A DNA stretch of 46,943 nt from [Clostridium] symbiosum ATCC 14940. GTDB taxonomy: Bacteria > Bacillota > Clostridia > Lachnospirales > Lachnospiraceae. Under the pieces are notes generated by a model. The model was not told the origin of the DNA and did not search any database. It saw only the letters and a program-made list of their open reading frames with translations. This document shows positions 16,287 to 24,600 of the stretch, one piece after another; positions within the stretch are counted from its first letter, which is position 1, and each line of letters opens with the position of its first letter. Position numbers and translations under genes: made by a program. The stretch spans positions 1-46,943 of the forward strand of contig NZ_KE992859.1 of assembly GCF_000466485.1 (NCBI RefSeq), written 5' to 3'.

Positions 16287-17048
16287 TTGACCAAAATTAT
16301 ATCTATTTCTAACCAAAAGGGAGGGGTTGGAAAAACCACTACAGCTGCCAGTTTGTCTGCCGGACTCTTTGCATTGGGACAAAAAGTCTTAAGCATTGAC
16401 TTAGATCCTCAGGGAGATTTAGGTTTCTGCTTGGGTCTTGAAAGCGATTCACCAGTAACACTTTATGATGTACTTACAAAAAAGTGTCCCGCTCAGTCTG
16501 CAATCCAGAGTACAGAGTACGGAGATGTGATTCCATCGGATATATCTTTAGAGAGTGTGGTAGTGGAATTCGCCAAGGGTGGCTGTGAAGCTTATTTAAA
16601 GGATGTCCTTGGGCCAGTTATCGATTCCTATGATTACATCATCATTGATACCCCTCCAGCCCTTAACATCCTAACAGTAAACTGCTATGTGGCCTCTGAT
16701 TATATCATCATACCCATGCTCACTGAAATATTAAGCCTTTCCGGGGTTATAAAGATCCGTGAGACCATACAGGCTGTTCAGGAATCCTTCAATCCCAGGT
16801 TAAAAGTACTGGGAATTCTGATGACAAGAAACATAACACGATTGAATTTGTCAAAAGAGGTAGAGGAAATGGCCTCTGATTTATCTGCCCTATTTAATAC
16901 CAGGATATTTACAACCAGGATTCGGAATGGCGTATCTACAGCTGAATGCCCTGCTCATGGAAAGCCTGTGCAGTTTTATGCCCCTCGCTCCAATCCAGGC
17001 AAGGACTATACCGCTTTTGTCCAGGAAGTTTTCACTATACTTAAATAA
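16287..17048 (+). CDS. ParA-family ATPase next to flagellar genes
   Basis: 253 aa. Deviant Walker A box NQKGGVGKTTTAAS at about residues 9-22, A-prime/Walker B region LSIDLDPQGDL and YDYIIIDTPPALN, and a C-terminal region typical of chromosomal ParA/Soj (VSTAECPAHGKPV, YAPRSNPGKDY). It lacks an N-terminal HTH. These ATPases form ATP-dependent dimers on DNA and position plasmids, chromosomes or chemotaxis arrays. I chose the TTG at 16287, which follows GGAGAAAA at normal spacing; a TTG at 16272 is the alternative. No parS/ParB is seen. The next gene, 17 bp downstream, encodes a ComFB-domain protein with a basic N-terminus, the likely partner. Confidence 0.88.
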   Translation: MTKIISISNQKGGVGKTTTAASLSAGLFALGQKVLSIDLDPQGDLGFCLGLESDSPVTLYDVLTKKCPAQSAIQSTEYGDVIPSDISLESVVVEFAKGGCEAYLKDVLGPVIDSYDYIIIDTPPALNILTVNCYVASDYIIIPMLTEILSLSGVIKIRETIQAVQESFNPRLKVLGILMTRNITRLNLSKEVEEMASDLSALFNTRIFTTRIRNGVSTAECPAHGKPVQFYAPRSNPGKDYTAFVQEVFTILK

Positions 17049-17065
17049 CAATGAGGAGACACGAC

Positions 17066-17653
17066 ATGCCCAAAAAAACGAATAAAACCAATCATGTCTT
17101 AAACCTTCTGGTAAACGGTAATCAAGTGAAATCCGATGCCTCACCATCCGAAGTCCTGCAGTCTGCCCCCCAGCCAATAACGGGTTCACAAATGACCGTT
17201 CCACAGGCATCAGCTTCACCAGCGGCAATACGTATCGTTGAGTCTGATCAGGGCATCAATCATCCAATCGCCGATGCGATTAAGGTTTCCCTAGAACAAG
17301 AGGTTGCCCTGATGGGAATCCAGCCCAAATCACCAGCTCCTCCCCAGGAGGAAGAGAGTTCCGAAAAGATTGTGCCCGATAAAGAATTAGATTATCAATT
17401 TGTGAATGTCATGGAGATTACTGTAAAGGAGAATCTACTGGATTATATGGAGCGCTTTGGGTTGTGTACCTGCCTGCGTTGTCAGGCCGATGTGATGGCG
17501 CTGGCTCTTACCCGATTACCTGCCAAATATATTGTTGTACCTCAAAATGCAGTATCCCCTCTTCTCAATTTTTTTTCAGGTAAATATAAGGTTTCTATCA
17601 TGACCGAGCTGACGAAGGCCTGCTTTCAAATTCTTGACAATCCTCGTCATTAG
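17066..17653 (+). CDS. ComFB-domain protein, likely ParA partner
   Basis: 195 aa. A short basic N-terminus (MPKKTNKTNHVLNLL), a flexible Pro/Ser/Gln-rich linker (about 20-105), then a ComFB domain (about 112-193) with NVMEITVKENLLDYME, the cysteine motif CTCLRC (Cys134, 136, 139), DVMALALTRLPAKYIV and a final helix. ComFB is named from the B. subtilis comF locus; related proteins have been reported to bind cyclic dinucleotides, and the Cys cluster looks like a metal site. Start: the ATG at 17066 follows GAGGAG; the ATG at 17051 overlaps that site and was rejected. Paired with the ParA gene and divergent from fliD. Confidence 0.8.
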   Translation: MPKKTNKTNHVLNLLVNGNQVKSDASPSEVLQSAPQPITGSQMTVPQASASPAAIRIVESDQGINHPIADAIKVSLEQEVALMGIQPKSPAPPQEEESSEKIVPDKELDYQFVNVMEITVKENLLDYMERFGLCTCLRCQADVMALALTRLPAKYIVVPQNAVSPLLNFFSGKYKVSIMTELTKACFQILDNPRH

Positions 17654-17727
17654 GAAAGGAAACCAGGCAAGACAAAAACAGGTTCTATACTGAATGTCGG
17701 GGGGCTGTAAAATAAGTTCCTAATTAT

Positions 17728-17769
17728 GAAACGCCAGTTCCGGCAATTGTCGGTTCTGGCGTTTCTTTG
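17728..17769 (+). terminator. Intrinsic terminator after the parA-comFB pair
   Basis: A perfect 10-bp stem, GAAACGCCAG (17728-17737) with CTGGCGTTTC (17756-17765), contains a smaller CCG/CGG stem in its loop and is followed by TTT. Located 75 bp after the ComFB gene. Confidence 0.75.
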
Positions 17770-18065
17770 GTAAGCGCCAAATATTCCACCGGATTTCATA
17801 ACCCTCCAGTTTAACTTATAATAGTAGTCGAAAGATCTTTAGATTATTTCACTACATTTATGGAGGATAGGTTATGTCAATTACTCGCAAAACCCGTGTT
17901 CTAATGCCGGAACAGATCAGGCTGATTAATGAATGCCGCCAGAGCGGCATGACAGATGCTGACTGGTGCCGTGAAAACGGCATTGCAGTGAGTACCTTTT
18001 ACAACTGGGTCAGCCGCTGTCGAAAAGCTGCAGCGGATCAGATCCTGCCACCGAATTACGGTTAT
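17770..18065 (+). mobile_element. IS66-family remnant (left end)
   Basis: GTAAGCGCC at 17770-17778 matches the terminal bases of IS66-type elements, immediately followed by an AT-rich leader and the TnpA gene. TnpB and the TnpC transposase are absent, so only the left end survives. The break is at roughly 18060, where TnpA similarity stops. Confidence 0.65.
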
Positions 18066-18095
18066 CTTGGGGACCGCGTCCGAAGTCAGACATAA
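17874..18095 (+). pseudogene. tnpA: Truncated IS66 accessory protein TnpA
   Basis: 73 aa. The helix-turn-helix region is intact (LMPEQIRLINECRQSGMTDA, WCRENGIAVSTFYNWVSRC). The family is usually 100-130 aa; similarity ends after QILPPNYG, and the last 11 residues (YLGDRVRSQT and stop) look like read-through into unrelated DNA. Without TnpB and TnpC it cannot transpose. Confidence 0.75.
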
Positions 18096-18290
18096 CCCAG
18101 TTCCAGCCTTACGCAGCAGATTTCCATCTTTATCCCAGTATCCGCTGAACCTGTGTTCTTTTACCTTGTGCCTGTTTCCGTCATAGGAAAATGTAATCTT
18201 TTGATAAAGGTTCTCACAATGTTTTTCTTTGGACGGAACCAGGTTCTGTATTAGATTCCTGGTCAGATCATAATTAAGTCTTGGAGTCTA
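18096..18290 (-). other. Unidentified coding fragment next to the IS66 remnant
   Basis: The minus strand has an open stretch reading LNYDLTRNLIQNLVPSKEKH, ENLYQKITFSYDGNRHKVKE and FSGYWDKDGNLLRKAGTG, with coding-like composition but no start codon or ribosome binding site. It is bounded by the IS66 break. It resembles neither IS66 nor the neighbouring toxins; it may be a fragment of another transposase or of a repeat protein. Not recognised. Confidence 0.35.
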
Positions 18291-18344
18291 TATTATAAAA
18301 GAGCTGGAACACCTTCATAGTGTAATTGAGGAAGAGTTATAGAG

Positions 18345-18833
18345 TTATATTAATACGTTTTCTCCATTTGAATTTCTGTGTTTCAAAAACAATCCTTCCT
18401 GTGTAGCTAATCTCTGTAATACTTGAAGCACTTCAGTCGTTAATTGGTAAAAAGAAACTGAAAATCCTCCGTCAATACTCATTAGAAATTGAGGATTAGA
18501 AAAAAGTATTTGTATCGAAGAAAAATCCCTTGATATTACATTCTTTATTACATATGCTAATTTGTCAGGCGAGCTATCTCTGATATTTATATCAAAAAAA
18601 AGTTCACATTTCACATCAGCAGGTATTGAAGATTCAGTCATAAAAATCTCACAAGGGTAAAAATAAATCAACTTTAATGCAATACAAGATACCTTCTCTG
18701 CATATATAGGAAGATAAGTTTTTTCAAAGTAATTCTCTAATTCCAGAAAACGTACATCTGATGTTTCATATGGAATATAGTCAATATAGTAATAGTCATA
18801 TGATTTTTGAAGAAATTCTATTATTTCATACAT
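18345..18833 (-). CDS. Putative immunity protein of the second toxin cassette
   Basis: 162 aa, acidic, aromatic-rich cytoplasmic protein without signal peptide or membrane segment (YDYYYIDYIPYETSD, KLIYFYPCEIFMTESS, CELFFDINIRDSS). The family was not recognised. Role is inferred from position: it starts 15 bp after a secreted toxin-like gene in the same operon, as polymorphic toxin immunity genes do. The start ATG at 18833 follows GAGGG. The AT content is clearly higher than that of the flagellar genes around it. Confidence 0.55.
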   Translation of the reverse strand: MYEIIEFLQKSYDYYYIDYIPYETSDVRFLELENYFEKTYLPIYAEKVSCIALKLIYFYPCEIFMTESSIPADVKCELFFDINIRDSSPDKLAYVIKNVISRDFSSIQILFSNPQFLMSIDGGFSVSFYQLTTEVLQVLQRLATQEGLFLKHRNSNGENVLI

Positions 18834-18848
18834 AATAACTAACCCTCA

Positions 18849-19424
18849 TCACTTTGCAAGAACTTCTCCATTTTCTCCTAATGAAGCAACTCGATTCCCT
18901 GCTTTGTCTTTTAATTTCCACTTTCGACCTCCATGTCCCGCTGTATCTTTATCAATTGTCCAACCGCCTTTTTCCTTATAAGAATTTTTTCCACCTACTT
19001 TTTCATTAAATTTTCCTAAATCTACATCTCCATTTTCTTTTCTTAATCTGGAGGGAATTTTAGCTCTTATCTTAGCTATTGTACGAGCTTGAGAAGTTTT
19101 ATACAGCCATGTACCTGCCACTACCGCTACACCAGCGACTACAATGGCTCCAGTTGCCGCAATTGCAACCTCTCCAATGCCTGGGATAAAATATACTCCT
19201 GCCGCAATTGGACCTCGTGTTTGGATGCCATTATCTTCTGAATTACTAACTTCAACAGCCTGATTGAGTAAATTTGTAAATTCCGCCTTGGTATAGTATA
19301 CACCATTAATAGTAACACCGTTTTCTGTTATTATAACACTTCCAGAAGGTACATTTTCACTTTGGATAGCAGTACTATCGTAATTATTTTGAGCAAATGC
19401 AGAGATATTTGTGTTTATAAACAT
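18849..19424 (-). CDS. Toxin-like secreted protein with a hydrophobic glycine-rich module
   Basis: 191 aa. Residues 1-13 (MFINTNISAFAQN) look like the end of a signal peptide whose basic n-region is missing; an in-frame TGA lies just upstream. Then an ENGVTINGVYYTKAEFTNLL segment, a TRGP motif (69-72), a hydrophobic stretch PGIGEVAIAATGAIVVAGVA (81-100), and a C-terminal domain with GGWTIDKDTAGHGGRKWKLK (153-172). The GHGG-x-x-WKL pattern recurs in C-terminal toxin domains of bacterial polymorphic toxins (possibly Ntox21-like; low certainty). The missing 5' end suggests a deletion that joined it to the preceding gene, 11 bp away; it may no longer be exported. Confidence 0.55.
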   Translation of the reverse strand: MFINTNISAFAQNNYDSTAIQSENVPSGSVIITENGVTINGVYYTKAEFTNLLNQAVEVSNSEDNGIQTRGPIAAGVYFIPGIGEVAIAATGAIVVAGVAVVAGTWLYKTSQARTIAKIRAKIPSRLRKENGDVDLGKFNEKVGGKNSYKEKGGWTIDKDTAGHGGRKWKLKDKAGNRVASLGENGEVLAK

Positions 19425-19435
19425 TAATGCAATGT

Positions 19436-20228
19436 TTAACTCTCATGCCATACATAAACACCATATACAGATTTTGTTTTAATAAATTTTCCGATCGGAA
19501 CAGTTAAGTATTTCGGGTTATATGTTACAACATTTGTACTCTTTACCACAATTTCATCTTTTGATAAACCGCCACGTGGTATATAATATTTTTGCACCTT
19601 ACCCTTTGATTCGTCCATGATTGGAATGAAAGTTACCCATACAGTTTTCCTAGGCTTTACGTTTATAGTAAAAGAATCTGTTTTACTATAACTTTTTCCC
19701 CAAGAACCACCTAATTTAGCTTTAATAGCATCTTTATATTTTCCTTCAACAGAAGGAGAAACAGACCAACTTTGAGAAACACTTAAACTTAATTGATAGG
19801 ATTGTTGAGAAGATGAATCATTTCTTAATTTTATTTGTCACTGTTTTTTCCAATTCAGTACGCTCAACATTTTTCCTATTGCTAGACTCACGATAACGAT
19901 ACTTATAATGAAAGGGACCACGTGTCTCTGCCTCTGATTTTACCCCTTCGCCAGAATACTCTGACTCAAGCATAGATTCTCGCTGCTTCCCCTCACGAAC
20001 AGCCCTATCATACCATTCTTGTGCCTCTTTGCCTTCAAGTGTCGTAAATGTACCATCTTCATTTGGAATACTAATATATGTCACTGTTCCGCTACGATCA
20101 ACTGGTTCGCCACCAATATTTTCCGCTGCAAAAGTAGGCAACGCAAGTAAACATACTAAAAATATCGTCCAAAATAAGCTAGCTATATTTTTTTTAATTG
20201 AGATTCCAAGACAATTAATTTTTCCCAT
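19436..20228 (-). pseudogene. Frameshifted secreted protein in the toxin cluster
   Basis: The first frame (20228-19818) encodes a signal peptide (hydrophobic core ASLFWTIFLVCLLALPTFA, cleavage likely before AENIGG), a TRGP motif at 102-105 and a basic segment, ending at a TGA after TNKIKK. One base further on, the sequence stays open: NDSSSQQSYQLSLSVSQSWS, YKDAIKAKLGGSWGKSYSKT, VWVTFIPIMDESKG, FIKTKSVYGVYVWHES, ending at 19436. The joined product is about 260 aa, strand-rich after the basic part, with Ser/Tyr-rich repeats of the sort seen in secreted beta-structured proteins. A one-base shift near 19825 (A-rich) explains it; error, decay or programmed +1 shift remain open. AGGAGG precedes the ATG. 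Confidence 0.6.
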
Positions 20229-20326
20229 AAAATCTTCCTCCTAAAGGCAAGTGTAACACCACATCTTCCTTTTTCTCACAAACATGTTAAATCGAAATTA
20301 TTAAATACATTAGATTCATTATAAAC

Positions 20327-20641
20327 TTATCTAAAAAATTGGAAATTGCGTATATCAATATCTTGTGTTCGATACTTAATCAGAAATACTTTTTCATTCT
20401 CTCCCAACTCAATTTGTTCTAATGGTGTCGGGATTGGCAATTTATCAGGTACAAGACTACTTCCGTCATCATTAATAAGAGATAATTGTAACACTTCTCG
20501 AGCCATTTCTATTCCTTCTTTATCATTTCTGGCACAAGTATTAGCCTCTGGGATATCTGGAAATGTAATTGCTATCCCATACTTCTCTTCGTGGTTGTCA
20601 TATTCATCGTAATTAAATACTGCATAATACTCAATATCCAT
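20327..20641 (-). CDS. HicB-like protein, probable immunity protein for the secreted HicA
   Basis: 104 aa. It matches the HicB N-terminal partial RNase-H fold: an opening YYAVFNYDEY strand, then YGIAITFPDIPEANTCARND, a helix (GIEMAREVLQLSL) and a C-terminal strand. HicB antitoxins normally carry a DNA-binding C-terminus; none is present here, which suits an immunity protein more than a self-regulating antitoxin. It starts 10 bp after the HicA-domain toxin, with AGGAGG, and is therefore co-translated with it. Confidence 0.75.
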   Translation of the reverse strand: MDIEYYAVFNYDEYDNHEEKYGIAITFPDIPEANTCARNDKEGIEMAREVLQLSLINDDGSSLVPDKLPIPTPLEQIELGENEKVFLIKYRTQDIDIRNFQFFR

Positions 20642-20651
20642 ATATATCCTC

Positions 20652-21470
20652 CTAATTAATCCAACCTGCCTGCCTCCAAATATTTCTTAAGGTGCCAATA
20701 GGAATTTCAGTATTGAGACCATGATTAGGAACAGTTACAGTCCTGTCACCCTTTTTCCATTTTTCATGACTTCCTGATTGACCTGTCTTTTTAAATCCTT
20801 CTTTCTTTAGTCGTTTGTGAACGTCTTTAACTTTATTGCCAGTTGGTTTTTTTTCACCTTTCTCAGCTTCTTTTTTTGCCTCTCTTTTAATTTTAGCAAA
20901 GGCCGATGAAACATTTGATTTCGATGATGCAAAGGCAGTCTGAAATGCTTTGGTAATTTGATTCATCTTGGGTGAGACAACCTTCCAATTAGCAGCTATA
21001 ACCACTACGGTACTAGCAGTTGCTGCAGCAAGTAGAATATCACCAACTGGAAGAGGGCCATCAGCAATTGCTGCAACCATTGAGGCTCCCATTGCCTTAA
21101 GTGAATAGAGCACAGCAGAAGGTAAACCCAATCCACCAAGTTGGGTCATTAAAACCCGCATAGGATCTGTCGAAGCTGCCATGGTATTTACCCGTATTTT
21201 AGGTGTTGTAGGTGGCGTAAAGTTTTTATCAACGTAAGTTAGATGGAATTCCAACATCTCAGAATCATATGCTAAAGATGCATCGAATATCGCCTTGGCT
21301 TCTGGTGTTAATGAATTATATACTTCACGGGCATCTTCAATTATTTCTTCAGTACTAATTGAATCTGTTTCATCATTGAAATTTTCAGTAGCATAAGTAG
21401 GAACTGCTAAACTAAATATCATTGATAATGTTAATATAGAACTTAATATTTTATTAGTCAATTTCTTCAT
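20652..21470 (-). CDS. Secreted protein with C-terminal HicA-like toxin domain
   Basis: 272 aa from the ATG at 21470 (GAGGGG upstream). Residues 1-27 are a clear signal peptide (basic n-region, SSILTLSMIFSLAVPTYA). Residues 40-90 are acidic and helical (SLTPEAKAIFDASLAYDSEM), 116-161 are hydrophobic and Ala/Gly-rich (VGDILLAAATASTVVVIAAN), 185-208 are a Lys-rich linker, and 212-272 are a HicA domain: VKDVHKRLKKEGFKKTGQSG, the catalytic His235 in SGSHEKW, GDRTVTVPNHG, and GTLRNIWRQAGW. HicA is an mRNA-cleaving toxin normally found as a free 60-80 aa cytoplasmic protein. Here it is the tail of an exported carrier, followed by a HicB-like gene. Function as an effector is inference. Confidence 0.75.
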   Translation of the reverse strand: MKKLTNKILSSILTLSMIFSLAVPTYATENFNDETDSISTEEIIEDAREVYNSLTPEAKAIFDASLAYDSEMLEFHLTYVDKNFTPPTTPKIRVNTMAASTDPMRVLMTQLGGLGLPSAVLYSLKAMGASMVAAIADGPLPVGDILLAAATASTVVVIAANWKVVSPKMNQITKAFQTAFASSKSNVSSAFAKIKREAKKEAEKGEKKPTGNKVKDVHKRLKKEGFKKTGQSGSHEKWKKGDRTVTVPNHGLNTEIPIGTLRNIWRQAGWIN

Positions 21471-21536
21471 ACTGAATTCCCCTCTTTCATTTTTTACATT
21501 CTTAGTTTTTCTACGTGCAATTATCACAAAAATTAA

Positions 21537-21566
21537 TTAATAAGCGAAAATTTCCTTGCCTATCAA
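21537..21566 (-). promoter_or_regulatory. Candidate sigma-A promoter of the toxin operon
   Basis: On the minus strand, TTGATA (21561-21566), 18 bases, TATTAA (21537-21542), about 65 bp upstream of the HicA-domain gene. Each element deviates from consensus at one or two positions; AT-rich background makes chance matches likely. Confidence 0.35.
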
Positions 21567-21652
21567 CTATTAACAATGCATTGGATTCACCCTCCATTCT
21601 TTTTCATTATTTTAAATAGGCATTCGCTAATGATTAGTCCTTAATTCATCCA

Positions 21653-24600
21653 TTAGCCCAAATATTTTTTTATGAACATATCCAAAGGGATAGGTTTTGA
21701 ATAGTAATACCCTTGTCCAATGTCACAACCATACTCTGCCAGAATCCGTTCCTGCCCGATCGTTTCCACGCCCTCAGCGACTATCTCAAAGCCCATTTTA
21801 TGGCACATGTCAAGAAGTGACTGCACTAAGATGCGGTTATTTTCATTCTCTTCCAGCTTTGCCACCAACCCTTTATCTATTTTCACCTGATCAAAGGGAA
21901 TATCCACCAACATAGATAAATTATTATAAGATGCCCCAAAATCGTCTAATGAGATACGTAATCCCAACGCTTTTAACTGTCTTACCATATACTGAACAGT
22001 CCCATTCTCCAAACACCCGCTACTTTCAGTAATCTCTACCTCAATACGGTCCGGCTGTACCCCATAGCGCTCTAATATATTCTTTAAATCATCCTCTAAA
22101 TATAACTCCTGCAGGGTCTGCCTGGAAAAATTGACAGCAATCGTAACCTTCTCCGGCCATAACTTTATAAACTGACATACCTTTTCAAATACGTAAAGAT
22201 CCAGGCTGGCAATCAAATTGTTATCTTCCAATGCAGGTATAAACTTATCAGGGGTGAGCATTCCTTCCAGGTCATCGTTGTACCTCACCAGTGCCTCTGC
22301 CCCAATAAGTTCATGAGTCCGTAGCGATACTTTGGCCTGAAAAAAAATTTCATAGGCATTCTTTTCAATGTTATTCAACATTTTCCCCAGAACCCCCATC
22401 CTTGATACTCCCCCTGACCTCTCCGCAGCTATTTTCTGGTAATAAGACTTTTTTTGGTTTTCCACCAAATATTCCGCATCAACAACACATTTTTTTATGC
22501 TCTTGCTTTTATCATCAAATACCTGACCAATGGATGCAGAGAGTTCTAAGTGCTGATTCAGCCTTTCATGCAGGAGCGACACCCCAGACATAAATTCTTC
22601 CTCATTCTGATTCAAAAGGATAACATAAAACACATCTCCACTAACTCTATAAATGGACTCTTCAGGGAAACATTCCTTCAGCACAAGCGCCATTTCCCTG
22701 AGAAGTTTGTCTCCGTACTTCAATCCCAAAAGCTCGTTGATACGCCTCATCTCATTCATACTGACAACCACTACCCCGATACTTTTTACAAAATCACCAT
22801 CGAACTTGGTACGGAAGTCAAAATAACTATCATAATTTTTCACGCCAGTTTTTTCATCATGCCCACTTAAATAGTGAAAGCGGTCAGCCAGTTCTCGTTT
22901 CTTCTTCTCCTCCTGGATAACAAAAAATAACTTTCTAATAATTTTTTTATCATTATCTGACTTCTTCCTGTTGATTATGACTAAAAATTCCGCTTTATTC
23001 CCGTTTACCAAAACCGTAAGCACATCGAGGACTTTCATACCTTCCTCCATCATAATACGATAAAGTGCAACTGAACCAGAGGCTGCTTCTTCCAGAGAAA
23101 AAATACTCAACATTTCTTCCCAGCCTCTATTTTTTGAGTACTGTAACACAGCAAGTGAAAAATCGGTCTCATCGGTCACCAGACTGTTATTTCTCCGCCA
23201 AATATAGAAGTGCTCCATTTCCCAGTTATTAATATCTATCGAAAAAACAGCTGCGGCATCAGACTGATAAAATGAGACTGCTCCCTGAAGTGCCGTATTT
23301 ATGAATGAAGACAGGTTCGGCTGCTGGACCATTTCATAGACACTCTCGATTACATTTTTTCCATCGTCCGCCTCTTTCATGGACTCATCTATATTATTCT
23401 GTAGATTTCTGGCAAATGCCACCATATATTCCTTCCCACCATGACATATAAGTATGTTTTTAATCAGAAACTCTTGCTTAAGCCATTCATTGTATTGCCT
23501 CCATTGAAAGAATTCATCCCTACTCCATTTTAGTACTGTACAACTGGTACACGGTAAACTCCTATGGTGCAACAGCTCATAACATTTCCTCCCTACACAG
23601 TCATCGCCCAGGATTCCCAGCCTCCTGGTGACGGCTCCGTTGACAGCCATCACTATGTAATTTCGGGGATCCACAATATAAGCCATCTCACTCCTATCAA
23701 AACAGAACTCCTGCAGCACTGCCGTCAACCCATTGTCCACCTTCCAGGGCCGAGACCATGCATTCTTTATTCCGCTAATGTCCTGAAGATAAAGGAATGC
23801 ACATACGTGTCCATTATAAATATTTACATATAACCGCCCTCTAAGTGCCATCCAAGATACGTCATTCCGCTCCACCGTGCGTCTAAATTCAATGCCAACT
23901 TCTTTCTCTCCCTGTTCAAAGGCTCTCATTAAGTAATCTCTGTTCATCGCTCTCAGATATTTAGGAATATCCTCCGGGTAAGTCACATTTTTAATTCCCT
24001 GCTCCGCAATATCAGAAAAGGTCATGGTTTCCTTCTGACTAAAATAGACAGACCACAACCCCCCTATCCAGAGAACCTTGTTATCAGTCAAATCCACCTC
24101 TCCATATGCAGCATATTCCTTAAGAAAAACAGTGAACAACAGCATATCCTTAACATAGGATGTCTCTAACAATTTCATATTGTCAATATTCTTTAGGACA
24201 CCCTTACTTCTTTTCTCCCTACCACTGCCAGCAGGGGACGAAAGTGTTAGACGGTACCATTGCTCCTTGCCATTTTCTTTCCTAAGCTTGATGTCTGAAT
24301 TTCTGTTGGTGTTCCCCACCTCAGCTACTTTAAAAGTGTCCTTAAAAACATCCTGACTGTCCGGAATGATACATCCAGAGTCAATACACTTCTCGACAAA
24401 ATTTGTCACAATCCGTTCCTTCCCTGGAAGCCAGGAAAACCCAGATACTAATACCGCCGTACCCGTAATATAACTATATTCAAAAATATCATGTTCCAAC
24501 CCCAGAACTTCATAGGGGAATTCCTGAAGTCCCTTCACTCTTCGGTAACTGCCGTATAGCACAGCAACTTCCGAATCTTCATAGTCAAACTCTCCTTCAC

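Noticed and set aside
20327-21470. Ordinary cytoplasmic HicAB toxin-antitoxin system
   Set aside because: The HicA domain is in one frame with a signal peptide and about 200 upstream residues, and the HicB-like partner lacks a DNA-binding C-terminus.
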